Notes: generated by a model not told the origin, from the letters alone. Positions 18,235 to 27,556 are shown, counted from the stretch's first letter. The stretch is DNA of 64,000 nt from Pseudoalteromonas shioyasakiensis (GCF_001550135.1 NZ_LRUE01000002.1:62001-126000), one strand, 5' to 3'. A program made the numbers and translations.

Positions 18235-18262
18235 TTGTTATTTATTTGTGCCGTAATATTCT
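18235..18262 (+). promoter_or_regulatory. Candidate pilV operon promoter
   Basis: TTGTTA (18235-18240), a 16-bp spacer and TATTCT (18257-18262) form a moderate sigma-70 promoter. The -10 lies inside a perfect inverted repeat CCGTAA-N5-TTACGG (18251-18267) that could bind a second regulator or form a hairpin at the transcript start. Confidence 0.35.
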
Positions 18263-18282
18263 TACGGTATGTAAAAGTATCT

Positions 18283-18849
18283 ATGAACTTCATCATGATT
18301 AAACATTCTGAGCAGCAAGGCTTTACGCTTATTGAAGTGCTTATTGCCTTTGTTATTTTAAGCTTTGGTTTATTAGGCGCTGTGGCCCTGCAAGCAAAAG
18401 CGAAGCAGGCAAGCTTTGATTCTATGCAGCGTGCAGCTGCTGTAGCACTTGGTAATGACATTATCCAGCGTATGCGAGCGAACGACTCACCTGGCTTTGC
18501 AGCGTTATATAATGGCACTTTCGATAGTGATACAGCTCTAAATACGAGTTTGAGTTGCTATAACTCAGCATGTAGTGCTCAGCAATTGGCAGAATTAGAT
18601 AAACAACAGTGGGTGCGTGCAATTCAGGCTCGTGAAAACACCGGCGCTTTAGACGATGCAACTGTGTGCATTAGTAGTACTCCCGTTGCTGCAGGCAATG
18701 CCAGCGAATTCAATATTGAGGTTGTGATCAGTTGGCAAGGACGTCAAGAACTTAGTGCTAATAAAGATACAGCTGCAATTGATTGTGGTTCTAAAGGCGA
18801 TAAGCGACGTTTGATTGTTCTACAAAGCTATATTTATTTAAGGTCTTGA
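18283..18849 (+). CDS. pilV: Type IV pilus minor pilin PilV
   Basis: 188 residues from ATG 18283. ATG 18295 is equally possible and would give a 9-residue leader; the longest in-frame TTG is unlikely. The prepilin signature SEQQG|FTLIEVLIAFVILSFGLLGAVALQ gives PilD cleavage after the glycine and Glu at +5. The rest has paired cysteines (LSCYNSACSA, TVCISS, IDCGS) and the PilV-type central region. It is an inner-membrane protein assembled with PilW, PilX and PilE into the priming/tip complex of type IV pili. It is first in the operon and followed by pilW after 1 bp. Confidence 0.88.
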   Translation: MNFIMIKHSEQQGFTLIEVLIAFVILSFGLLGAVALQAKAKQASFDSMQRAAAVALGNDIIQRMRANDSPGFAALYNGTFDSDTALNTSLSCYNSACSAQQLAELDKQQWVRAIQARENTGALDDATVCISSTPVAAGNASEFNIEVVISWQGRQELSANKDTAAIDCGSKGDKRRLIVLQSYIYLRS

Positions 18850-18850
18850 T

Positions 18851-19840
18851 ATGAAAAAGCATAATGGATTTACTCTCGTCGAGATGATGGTTGCTTTATT
18901 CATCGGAGGTGTGGTGCTCGGCGGGGTGATGTTTACCTATATAAGCATGAAATCAACAACTCGTGACACGATGACAATTGGTGAGCTACAAGAAACTGGT
19001 AGACTGGCTATGAATATCATGCAACGTGATATTGAACAGATTGGTTTTTGGGGCACGTTTTATGAAGACTCTTTCTCAGATGCAAATACAAACAGTTTAG
19101 GAAATCCCGGTAATGATTGTTCAGAAGGCCTTAATAATGGCAGCTTTCCAGATACAGCTGCAACCAGTAACTTTCGCTCCGTTTATGCAGTGCAAACAAC
19201 CGGTAACTCAGCCCTTGGATGTATAAACAATGTTGAGAAAAATACAGATGTACTGCAAATTAAGTTTTTAGAAGGCTTACAAATTCAACCTGTCGATACT
19301 AGCGATAACTATTACTATTTTATTGCCGAGCAAGAGCTTGCTGAGTTTCAGCGCGGCCCAATCGCGGCAGCAGCTGTAAATGGTAATGCTACGATTTGGC
19401 GTTATCGACATCATGTTTATTACATAGCAAAGCAAACCTACACCATTAATGACCAAAGAGTGTCTGTTCCTTTACTTAGACGTAAACGCTTAACTCCTTC
19501 TGGGGGCATGACAACTGAAACGGTTATGGAAGGGGTAGAAAATATGCACTTTGTGTTTGGTCTTGATACTACAAATAACAGTCGTGTTGATACATATAAA
19601 AGTATCAGCCAGATGACCAACACTGATTGGGAAAATCGCCGTGGTATTTTGACAGTGCAAGTATTCTTACTTGTGAGATCGCTTTTACCAGATTCAAACC
19701 TTAAGTTGAAAAATCAAACTTATACATTGGGTGAAGACGCAAATAGCCGCGTTCTTACATTTGACGATAACTACCGACGCGCACTATTTACGACCACTAT
19801 CCGCTTGAACAATGTTGGGGCAAACTTATGGCGCATTTAA
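18851..19840 (+). CDS. pilW: Type IV pilus minor pilin PilW
   Basis: 329 residues. A short leader MKKHNG precedes FTLVEMMVALFIGGVVLGGVMFTY, a canonical class III prepilin site with Glu +5. The large globular domain includes GELQETGRLAMNIMQRDIEQIGFWG, typical of PilW (related to the GspJ branch). It connects the other minor pilins in the priming complex. ATG 18851 follows AGGTCTTGAT. Its last 13 bases overlap the pilX start, so translation is probably coupled. Confidence 0.88.
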   Translation: MKKHNGFTLVEMMVALFIGGVVLGGVMFTYISMKSTTRDTMTIGELQETGRLAMNIMQRDIEQIGFWGTFYEDSFSDANTNSLGNPGNDCSEGLNNGSFPDTAATSNFRSVYAVQTTGNSALGCINNVEKNTDVLQIKFLEGLQIQPVDTSDNYYYFIAEQELAEFQRGPIAAAAVNGNATIWRYRHHVYYIAKQTYTINDQRVSVPLLRRKRLTPSGGMTTETVMEGVENMHFVFGLDTTNNSRVDTYKSISQMTNTDWENRRGILTVQVFLLVRSLLPDSNLKLKNQTYTLGEDANSRVLTFDDNYRRALFTTTIRLNNVGANLWRI

Positions 19841-20310
19841 CTATGATGCATAAGCAACAAGGTGTTGTATTAATCGTTGCTTTGATCATGGTTATTGCGA
19901 TAACCGGTATTGCTGTAACTTTGATGAGCAGCAGTAGTGTAGATATTAAAATCACAAATGCCGCTCAAGAGAGAGAAGCGGCAGAGAATGAATTAATTGG
20001 TGATGTACAAAACGTCATTGCTAATGAAGCAAAAAAATTAGGTAACAGCCGGTTTTTCTTTAGTAGAGGGCAAGTTCCTGAAACAGGCCTCGATCTAGGT
20101 AATACAAATGACACATCTAATACCATGTTTAACAAAAATGAAGGCCCTATGGCTTTAAGGTGCCCAAGACGTTTTGATGATACTGCAGGCTTAAGATGCA
20201 ATATGGTTGAGATTAATTCAGTGATTGAATATGGCTCTAAAAGTAAGCATAACCTCACTATTACAACAGGGATTGCTCAAGAAATGCTGAGCTTAAATAG
20301 TGGAAATTAA
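19828..20310 (+). CDS. pilX: Type IV pilus minor pilin PilX, copy 1
   Basis: 160 residues. After a short leader MAHLTMMHKQQG comes VVLIVALIMVIAITGIAVTLM, a PilX_N-type helix. There is no Glu at +5, as is usual for PilX/GspK tip subunits, which do not need it to join an existing filament. The globular part has a cysteine pair (ALRCPRRF, LRCNMV). The N-terminal helix and the C-terminal SKSKHNLTITTGIAQEMLSLN stretch are nearly the same as in the second copy at 23803, while residues about 60-95 differ. PilX partners PilY1, encoded next. Methionines at residues 6 and 7 are alternative starts. Confidence 0.83.
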   Translation: MAHLTMMHKQQGVVLIVALIMVIAITGIAVTLMSSSSVDIKITNAAQEREAAENELIGDVQNVIANEAKKLGNSRFFFSRGQVPETGLDLGNTNDTSNTMFNKNEGPMALRCPRRFDDTAGLRCNMVEINSVIEYGSKSKHNLTITTGIAQEMLSLNSGN

Positions 20311-20325
20311 TGGAGTAAGGCGAGT

Positions 20326-23300
20326 ATGAAAATGAAGTTAAACAGCCTATTTTTTATTTTTGCATGTGTATTTTGCCAAAACCTTTATGCTGAAGATATA
20401 GATCTATATGTAAATTATGACGTAGCGGAAGATGAAAAATTACGGGTCTTACTTGTTTTTGATACATCAAATAGCATGGCATTCTCTATAGAAACGGGCA
20501 AAGCCTGTAGAGATAAAGGAAAACTAATACTATGCCCTGAAGGAAGTCGTTTAGAAGTCGCACAGGAGGCGATGATTAAATTAATCAATGACAATACTGA
20601 TATTGAGTTTGGTTTAATGCGGCTTATTAAAGGTACTGGTGGTTATATTGTCCATGGGATTGGAACAAATCATAATTCGATTAAAAATACTCTCAGAAAT
20701 TGGGACATCACTGATCTAGAATTAGGAACCCCATTAGTTGAAACTATTACTGAAACATGGCGATACTTAATAGGAGATGACCTTTTTTTCGCGAATCTGG
20801 TTGAACCAGCTAAAAGAGATAGTTCAACAGAATCAAATGGTAAGTATATTTCTCCTTTCAAGCAGAACTCAGGTGATCCAGTACGATGCGATAATAGCGT
20901 AAATATTATATTGATGACAGACGGTGAACCTTACTATGATGTCGGTCAGGATAAATATATAGAAAACTTATATAAAAGTATTTATGGCACTTCACCTAAA
21001 AAAGTGGGTAATAGTCATTTACCCTCAATGGCAACAATTCTTCATGGTAAAGAGAAAGAAAATAGGGATATATACCCTGAAACAAGTGTTGTAGATGGCG
21101 CAAATGTTTACACGATTGGTTTTGGTAAAGGCTTAGTTAAAAACGCAGGAGACATTTTACAGGCGACTGCTGATAATGGTGGGGGTAGTTATATTTTCGC
21201 AGAGTCTGCAAAAGCGCTAAGTGATGCATTTGATGATGTTCTTACCGATATCAGAGAGGTCAACTCAACTTTTTCTTCGCCATCGGTAGCATCAAATAAT
21301 TCAGATAAATTATCACATCGTGATGCAGTTTATTTTCCTATGTTTTTACCTTCAAACGATGCTCGGTGGCGAGGGAACCTTAAAAAGCTAAAAGTATCTG
21401 GTGGTGTCGTAGTTGATGCCAACCTTGCCTCCGCCCTTGGTAATGACGGGGCGATTTTATCAACAGCAAAAACGTATTGGCAATCCAACAGCAATCTCAT
21501 TGCTGATGGTGGATATGTTGAGAAAGGCGGTGTAAATGCTTATCTAGCTGAACAATCGAGTATTCCAAATAAAGGCCGGAAAGTGATCACAAACTTATCT
21601 GGTGGTCGAATGCTCAACTTTACGGCTTACAGAGTCATAATCCATTATGGAAATCGATTTAAGGCTGCAGTTAATTTTGATTCAGACCCCGATGAAGTCT
21701 TTGATCTTATAAACTGGTCTCGTGGACTTGATGTTGATGATGAAGATCAGGACGGTTCAACAGACGATTCTCGCCATGATATTTTTGGTGATGTACTGCA
21801 CTCTAAGCCTGTTACGATAGATTATGGCTACAATGATGTTCGTATTCTTATTGGTACTAATGCGGGCTATTTACATATGTTTAGGGACAGAAACGATGTA
21901 TTAAGCGAAAGCTGGGCATTTATGCCTGCGGAACTGTACTCAATTATTAAGCCATTACGCGATAAAAAGTTACACACAAAAGTGTATGGAGTGGATGGCC
22001 CTATAACCGTTTATTTTGATGATAAAAACGAAGACGGCATCGTTAATAATGATGACAGGGTATGGGCATTTTTCGGATTACGTCGAGGTGGTAGTAGCTA
22101 TTACGGTTTAGATATAACTAACCCTAATTCACCTTCTCTGATGTGGGGAGGGCCATTAAAAAGTGGTGATGGAAAATTTTTAGAACTAGCACAAACATGG
22201 TCTAAACCTCAAATTACATTTATCAACCTTAAAGGCTATGAAGATAGACCGCTATTGGTTTTTGGTGCTGGCTACGACACGAATAAAGATAATTCAATCT
22301 CAACAGATTCTAAAGGGCGAGGCTTATACATTGTTGATGCAGAAACTGGAAAACAAGTTTGGGCGTTAACAAACTCAGAAGGTGGCTTTAAAGGGCAGCA
22401 CAGTATAGCGTCAGACATACATTTACTTGATTCTGATTACGATGGTTACACTGACAGATTGTATGCAAGTGATACTGGTGGTGGAGTTTGGCGAGTTGAC
22501 TTGGCAACAAACAACAAAAAAAATTGGACGCACTTTCAACTTGCAAAATTAGGTAATAATAACCGCCGCTTTTTTTATGAGCCATATGTTTCAAGAACTC
22601 TTTTCAGTAAAGTAACAGAAACAACACTTGATGATGAAACAACTTACTCAAGAATTGATACCCCATTTGATGCAGTACTGATTGGTAGTGGTGATCGCAC
22701 AGATCCATTGAATTTAAAAGTTGCTGATAAGCTCTATATGATTCGAGATGTAAATACAGTAACTCGAAGCTTTGAAGAGGAAGAAATACCAGATTTAATT
22801 TGGCAATCAAATTTAATGAATGTAAATAGTGACCCATTTGCCAAAGTTACTGACAGTTTGGAAGACTTTGTTGAATTAGAAGCTGATTTAGCTGAAAAAG
22901 ATGGTTGGTTTTATAATTTAGGGTGGGGTGAAAAGGCAACTTCGAAGGCTACCGTGTTAGGAGGCGTTGCTTACTTTACTACCTATAAACCAGATACCAG
23001 TTCATCATCGGATTCACAGTGCTCAATTGCAGAAGGACAAGGTTATCTTTATGCATTTCATCTTCACTATGGAACCAAAGTGTATGATTGGTTAAGAACC
23101 CCAACAGCGGCAGAGTTACCAGATACACCAACTATGTATGTTGAAGATGGTGATGTGTATATATTTCCACTACCAAATAAAGACCCAAATTGTACTGAAA
23201 ACTGTGAGAAAATTGCGGCTAAAGTAGTTAATGGGCCAACTCCTAGCGTTGATGAAAATGGCAATGTTCGGCTTTATGATGAGGAACCACTTAAATTAGA

Positions 23301-23352
23301 AGTTCATCAAAGTTATATTTATAAGCAAGAAAGAAATGATAATAGCTTATGA
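20326..23352 (+). CDS. pilY1: PilY1-type pilus tip protein, copy 1
   Basis: 1008 residues, secreted (signal peptide 1-22, ending LYA|EDID). Residues about 40-320 are a von Willebrand A-type domain with the MIDAS motif DTSNS (D46, S48, S50) and TDGEP. The C-terminal half is the PilY1 beta-propeller. Calcium-type loops are visible: DxNxDG...D at 566-577 is an EF-hand-like loop followed by RVWAFFG, with DEDQDGSTDD, DTNKDNS and DSDYDGYTD as further candidates. PilY1 binds calcium, primes pilus assembly with the minor pilins, sits at the tip and mediates adhesion and mechanosensing. By eye this copy uses more ATA/AGA codons than its neighbours. It ends at a hairpin terminator. Confidence 0.88.
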   Translation: MKMKLNSLFFIFACVFCQNLYAEDIDLYVNYDVAEDEKLRVLLVFDTSNSMAFSIETGKACRDKGKLILCPEGSRLEVAQEAMIKLINDNTDIEFGLMRLIKGTGGYIVHGIGTNHNSIKNTLRNWDITDLELGTPLVETITETWRYLIGDDLFFANLVEPAKRDSSTESNGKYISPFKQNSGDPVRCDNSVNIILMTDGEPYYDVGQDKYIENLYKSIYGTSPKKVGNSHLPSMATILHGKEKENRDIYPETSVVDGANVYTIGFGKGLVKNAGDILQATADNGGGSYIFAESAKALSDAFDDVLTDIREVNSTFSSPSVASNNSDKLSHRDAVYFPMFLPSNDARWRGNLKKLKVSGGVVVDANLASALGNDGAILSTAKTYWQSNSNLIADGGYVEKGGVNAYLAEQSSIPNKGRKVITNLSGGRMLNFTAYRVIIHYGNRFKAAVNFDSDPDEVFDLINWSRGLDVDDEDQDGSTDDSRHDIFGDVLHSKPVTIDYGYNDVRILIGTNAGYLHMFRDRNDVLSESWAFMPAELYSIIKPLRDKKLHTKVYGVDGPITVYFDDKNEDGIVNNDDRVWAFFGLRRGGSSYYGLDITNPNSPSLMWGGPLKSGDGKFLELAQTWSKPQITFINLKGYEDRPLLVFGAGYDTNKDNSISTDSKGRGLYIVDAETGKQVWALTNSEGGFKGQHSIASDIHLLDSDYDGYTDRLYASDTGGGVWRVDLATNNKKNWTHFQLAKLGNNNRRFFYEPYVSRTLFSKVTETTLDDETTYSRIDTPFDAVLIGSGDRTDPLNLKVADKLYMIRDVNTVTRSFEEEEIPDLIWQSNLMNVNSDPFAKVTDSLEDFVELEADLAEKDGWFYNLGWGEKATSKATVLGGVAYFTTYKPDTSSSSDSQCSIAEGQGYLYAFHLHYGTKVYDWLRTPTAAELPDTPTMYVEDGDVYIFPLPNKDPNCTENCEKIAAKVVNGPTPSVDENGNVRLYDEEPLKLEVHQSYIYKQERNDNSL

Positions 23353-23802
23353 TTAAACTGTTTGTTTCTTAATTTTTATATTTAATTTTTCTTTATTAAA
23401 ACTGTGTTTTCAACCCGGAAACTTGTCTGGGTTGAATGTTTTTATAATCGCTATTTTATTGCTGTTTATTTAGTATTTATAATCTCCTGTCGTAACTTTG
23501 TCCTGAAAAGTTTACATTTAACCTGTTGTAATTTGGTTGATTTTTTATCTTGATTCTAGGCGTTTTGTAACATTTTAAATTAATTGAGATTTTATTTTTT
23601 AACTTTCTTCTTTTTCTTTCATTAAATCTTTAAATATTTTAATAAATAACTGGAATGATGTTGTGTATTTATTATAATACTAATTAGTTAGCATTAATTG
23701 GTTGCGTGTTTTAAGTTTAAAAACACTTTTACCTGATTTTGTTTTGCTGACTTGGATATTACTAGGCGAGATGTGGATGAAATATCAACACGAAGGTTTG
23801 CT
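23353..23802 (+). other. AT-rich 450-bp spacer between the two pilX-pilY1 pairs
   Basis: No convincing gene. The left part holds the terminator of pilY1 copy 1. A perfect TATAAT lies at 23673-23678 with only a weak -35 (TGGAAT, 23651-23656, 16 bp before). The pilX copy 2 frame can be read back to a TTG at 23752, but that part lacks the pilin pattern. The spacer shows no recognisable pilE, pilY2 or insertion-sequence remnant. Independent transcription of the second pair is therefore plausible. Confidence 0.5.
23409..23443 (+). terminator. Intrinsic terminator after pilY1 copy 1
   Basis: TTCAACCC and GGGTTGAA form a perfect 8-bp stem with a 12-base loop, followed by a T-rich tail (TGTTTTTA). 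Position, 57 bp after the stop, supports the end of the first transcription unit. Confidence 0.7.
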
Positions 23803-24315
23803 ATGAAAAACTTTTCAATTAATCGAAATAGAAAAAACAGTGTTCCTAATATACAAAAACAGCAAGGCATTGTGCTTATTATTGCTTTGATTATGGTCGT
23901 TGCTGTGACAGGTATAGCTGTGACTTTAATGAATAGCAGCAGTGTAGATATAAAAATTACAAACTCAGCTCAAGAGCGTGAGACTGCAGAAAATAGCTTA
24001 ATTGGTACAGTGCAAAAAGTTATTGCTAATGAAGCGGCAGCAGGTGGCAATAGTGCTTTTTTAATGAAGGCATCTGAAATACCTGAGGGCGGTTTTGGTA
24101 TGGATGATATGGATGGCGCATCTAATACTATGACAAATCTAAATAATGGTGCGCTAGATTTACCATGCCCACGTAAATTTAACTTTACCGCCGGTGTGTC
24201 ATGTAACATGGTCCAAGTAGATACCACTATTACTTATGGCACTAAGAGTAAACATACCTTAACGATCAGCACAGGCGTTGCCCAAGAAATGGCTAGCCTC
24301 AATACCGGTGGTTAG
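23803..24315 (+). CDS. pilX: Type IV pilus minor pilin PilX, copy 2
   Basis: 170 residues from ATG 23803, which has AAGG eight bases upstream. The upstream TTG at 23752 would add 17 unlikely residues. The leader is long and basic (about 21 residues ending KQQG), then IVLIIALIMVVAVTGIAVTLM without Glu +5. The block SSSVDIKITNSAQERETAEN and the end SKHTLTISTGVAQEMASLN closely follow copy 1, and the cysteine pair is conserved (DLPCPRKF, VSCNMV). The mid-region is divergent and rich in G, M and D. It is paired with the second pilY1, 12 bp downstream. Duplication followed by divergence is the simplest reading. Confidence 0.82.
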   Translation: MKNFSINRNRKNSVPNIQKQQGIVLIIALIMVVAVTGIAVTLMNSSSVDIKITNSAQERETAENSLIGTVQKVIANEAAAGGNSAFLMKASEIPEGGFGMDDMDGASNTMTNLNNGALDLPCPRKFNFTAGVSCNMVQVDTTITYGTKSKHTLTISTGVAQEMASLNTGG

Positions 24316-24327
24316 TGGAGAAAAGTG

Positions 24328-27300
24328 ATGAATTTAGAAAAAATAACTCAACGTATACTGCTAACTTCTTTAGCAGTGTTTAGTTTTTTGGGTCACGCTG
24401 AAGATATTGAATTATATGTCAATCACAATGCCAATCTAGATGAAAAACCTCGGGTTCTTATTGTTTTTGATACCTCAGGTAGTATGGCTTTTTCAACTAG
24501 TTCAGGTAACAGTTGTGGCTACTCAGGTGGTTATATTTTATGTAGTGATAGTCGTTTAGGCGTTGCGCAAGATGCTATTACTAAACTGGTTGATGGTAAC
24601 GATGACATTGATTTTGGCTTAATGCGTTTTAACAGCACCAATGGTGGCTATGTACTTGCAGGCATTGGTTCAGATATATCAGCCTTAAAGACCACAATTG
24701 CAGGGCTTCCAGCCGATGGCGGGACACCACTGACCGAAACGCTTTGGGAAGCCTATCTTTATATAACAGGGCAAAGCCTTTTCTATGGTGAAAAAGTTAA
24801 TGCCGCACTACGTGATACGTCCATAGAGAAGACCGAAACAAGTACATATATGGAGGAGGTATGTGAATGGCGCTATAACAGGGGATGGAGGTATGTTTGT
24901 TGGGATGAGCCTCGCATTGCTTATAACAGCTCATATATTTCCCCGTTTGATAATTCAGAAGAAGTAAAACGCTGTGATAACTCAGTTAACGTAATCTACA
25001 TGACTGACGGTGACCCGTCAGCGGGTTCTGATAATGAACAAGACTCTAATATTAGCGCGTTACACAAGTCGTATTTTGGTAGTTATTTAAGTGATAGCGA
25101 TAAAATTGCCGGAGTGTATTTACACAAGCTTGCAAAAATTATTCACGGTACTGATGATGTTGAAGTTGATTTAAGGCCAACGACGACAGACATCCACGAA
25201 ACAGGTCGTGTCTATACCATAGGTTTTGGCTCAGGCATGAGTGATAATGGTAAGCGCTTACTATCTGAAACGGCAGCTGAAGGTGGCGGTAAGTACCTAC
25301 ATGCCAATACTGCAGAGCAACTTTCTGAAGCCCTTAAAAATACCATTACTCAAATTCGAGAAGTGAACGATACTTTCACGGCACCATCAATTGCAAGTAA
25401 CAATGTTGACCAAACACGCAGCCGCGAATCAATTTATTATGCGATGTTTTATCCAAAAACAGGGGCCCGTTGGCGTGGTAATCTGAAAAAATTAAAAGTA
25501 TCTGGCGATCAGATAATCGATAAGGATGGTAAACCTGCTTTAAATGAAGATGGTTTAATCGATAAAGACGCTAAAACTTTTTGGCTGCCTAGCGGTGAAA
25601 GCGCTGATGGTAATTCAGTTGAGCTAGGTGGTGTAAATCTGTATTTGTCTAACTCTTCTAGCGTGCCGAATGAAGGGCGTAAAGTACTAACAAATGTCAA
25701 CGGTCGCATGCTTAACTTTACCCGTTATCGGGTTGTATTCCATTACGGGACTATAGACAAGGCTGCCGTTGATTTTGAAGCTGATCCGGATGAAGTTGAA
25801 GACCTTATTAATTGGTCAAGAGGCCTAGATATTGATGATGAAGACAAAGATGGATCGACAACGGATTCACGTAAAGACATCTTTGGTGATCCGCTGCATT
25901 CAAAACCTGTAACAATTGATTATGGTAATGATGATATCCGAGTTTTAATAGGCACTAATGCCGGTTACTTGCACATGTTCCAAGATAAAAATGATGTGCT
26001 AAGTGAAAGCTGGGCGTTTATCCCCAGAAGCTTGTATAAAATAATAAAGCCACTTCGTGATAACCAAGCAGATACCAAGGTTTATGGTGTTGACGGGCCA
26101 ATCTCAGTATTCTTTGATGATAAAAATAGTGATGGAGTAGTAAATGGCTCAGACCGAGTTTGGGCATTCTTTGGCTTAAGACGCGGTGGAAATTACTACT
26201 ACGGACTCGACATAACTAACCCAGACTCGCCAAGTCTACTGTGGGATCAACCAATTGTAGGTGGCACAGGCGACTTTAAAGAATTAGGGCAAACTTGGTC
26301 TAAACCTTCTGTTACTTATGTGAATCTAGACGGTTACAAAGACAGACCAGTGCTTATTTTTGGCGCGGGTTATGATACAAACAAAGACAATGTTATTCGT
26401 ACTGATGATTCTCATGGACGTGGTATTTTTATTGTTGACGCGCAAACGGGTAAAAAAGTGTGGGCATTAACGCCGAGTGAGAATAGCTTTTTAGGTAAGC
26501 ATAGTATTGCATCAGATATTAGCATCTTAGATTCTGACTATGATGGCTATATTGATAGGCTATATGCAACGGATACAGGCGGTGATGTGTGGCGTGTTGA
26601 TATGCCTTCTGACAGCCCCACAGATTCAGAAAACCCATGGACACATTTTAAATTAGCAAGCTTAGGGAGTGCACTTTCAACCCAAGATCGCCGTTTCTTC
26701 TATAAGCCTTTGATTGCAAGAACTATGTTCAGCAAAGTATCAGAAACGGCCGTCAATGGTGAAACAGTAACTACACGAATTGATACGCCATTTGATGCTG
26801 TGCTAATAGGTAGTGGTAACCGCTCTAAACCAACGGGCACTGTTACCAACGATCAGTTATTTATGATCCGTGATATCAATACGGTAACTCAGCCATTCCT
26901 TGGTAGTGATGTACCCGCAGCAATTACACAAGCAGACTTGATGAATATGGATTCTGATCCATTTGGAAATGCACTGGACGACGTTGATAAATTTACTGAC
27001 TTAGAAATTGAGTTAGGTGAGTATCACGGTTGGTATTACAATTTAGCTTCTGCAGGTGAAAAATCCCTTGCAGCAAGTACAGTTATCGGTGGTGTCGCTT
27101 ATTTCACAACCTATACACCAGCTTCATCTACAGAAACAGCGAATCAGTGTTCACTAACTGGTGGTTCAGGAAGTTTATACGCTTTCCACTTACATTACGG
27201 TACAAAAGTGTATGACAGCTTGAAATTTACTACCTCGAATGATGTTCCTGATACTCCTCAACTTTATTTTGGTGTAGGTGACAGCTGTGTTGATGGTAAT

Positions 27301-27543
27301 AGCGATGGTTACTGTGATGACAACACAGATGAAAAGGTTAAAGAGCAAAGCCAGTTTTTAACCATTGGTCCAGGTATCAAAGGTGAACAAAATCCACTGA
27401 AAGTACAAGAGATCCAAGGTCCAGGTTTAGTTATCGAAGATGGTAAAATTAAACTAGTAAGTGATGCAGTACCTATTGGCTTTGGCTTTAAAACACAACA
27501 AACTTTCATTTATAAGCAAGAGCGAAACGATAATAGCCAATAA
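24328..27543 (+). CDS. pilY1: PilY1-type pilus tip protein, copy 2
   Basis: 1071 residues from ATG 24328 (GGAG seven bases upstream; the GTG three bases before is possible). The signal peptide ends GHA|EDIE. The VWA domain has a classical MIDAS DTSGS and TDGDP. It is strongly similar to copy 1 along its length, including the propeller and the loop DKNSDGVVNGSD. Two insertions set it apart: about 30 residues near 171-200 with a CX11C, Trp/Tyr/Arg-rich hairpin-like stretch, and a C-terminal loop DSCVDGNSDGYCDDNTDEK, which combines a calcium-type motif with two cysteines. Both could alter the adhesive surface. The shared C-terminus is KQERNDNS. Confidence 0.88.
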   Translation: MNLEKITQRILLTSLAVFSFLGHAEDIELYVNHNANLDEKPRVLIVFDTSGSMAFSTSSGNSCGYSGGYILCSDSRLGVAQDAITKLVDGNDDIDFGLMRFNSTNGGYVLAGIGSDISALKTTIAGLPADGGTPLTETLWEAYLYITGQSLFYGEKVNAALRDTSIEKTETSTYMEEVCEWRYNRGWRYVCWDEPRIAYNSSYISPFDNSEEVKRCDNSVNVIYMTDGDPSAGSDNEQDSNISALHKSYFGSYLSDSDKIAGVYLHKLAKIIHGTDDVEVDLRPTTTDIHETGRVYTIGFGSGMSDNGKRLLSETAAEGGGKYLHANTAEQLSEALKNTITQIREVNDTFTAPSIASNNVDQTRSRESIYYAMFYPKTGARWRGNLKKLKVSGDQIIDKDGKPALNEDGLIDKDAKTFWLPSGESADGNSVELGGVNLYLSNSSSVPNEGRKVLTNVNGRMLNFTRYRVVFHYGTIDKAAVDFEADPDEVEDLINWSRGLDIDDEDKDGSTTDSRKDIFGDPLHSKPVTIDYGNDDIRVLIGTNAGYLHMFQDKNDVLSESWAFIPRSLYKIIKPLRDNQADTKVYGVDGPISVFFDDKNSDGVVNGSDRVWAFFGLRRGGNYYYGLDITNPDSPSLLWDQPIVGGTGDFKELGQTWSKPSVTYVNLDGYKDRPVLIFGAGYDTNKDNVIRTDDSHGRGIFIVDAQTGKKVWALTPSENSFLGKHSIASDISILDSDYDGYIDRLYATDTGGDVWRVDMPSDSPTDSENPWTHFKLASLGSALSTQDRRFFYKPLIARTMFSKVSETAVNGETVTTRIDTPFDAVLIGSGNRSKPTGTVTNDQLFMIRDINTVTQPFLGSDVPAAITQADLMNMDSDPFGNALDDVDKFTDLEIELGEYHGWYYNLASAGEKSLAASTVIGGVAYFTTYTPASSTETANQCSLTGGSGSLYAFHLHYGTKVYDSLKFTTSNDVPDTPQLYFGVGDSCVDGNSDGYCDDNTDEKVKEQSQFLTIGPGIKGEQNPLKVQEIQGPGLVIEDGKIKLVSDAVPIGFGFKTQQTFIYKQERNDNSQ

Positions 27544-27556
27544 AACACTAAGTGAC

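Noticed and set aside
23353..23750. Remnant of pilE or pilY2 in the spacer after the first pilY1
   Set aside because: All frames are broken by frequent stops and show no pilin helix or cysteine pattern.
20326..27543. Recent mobile-element-driven duplication of pilX-pilY1
   Set aside because: No insertion-sequence ends, target duplications or long identical DNA segments are evident; the copies are well diverged.
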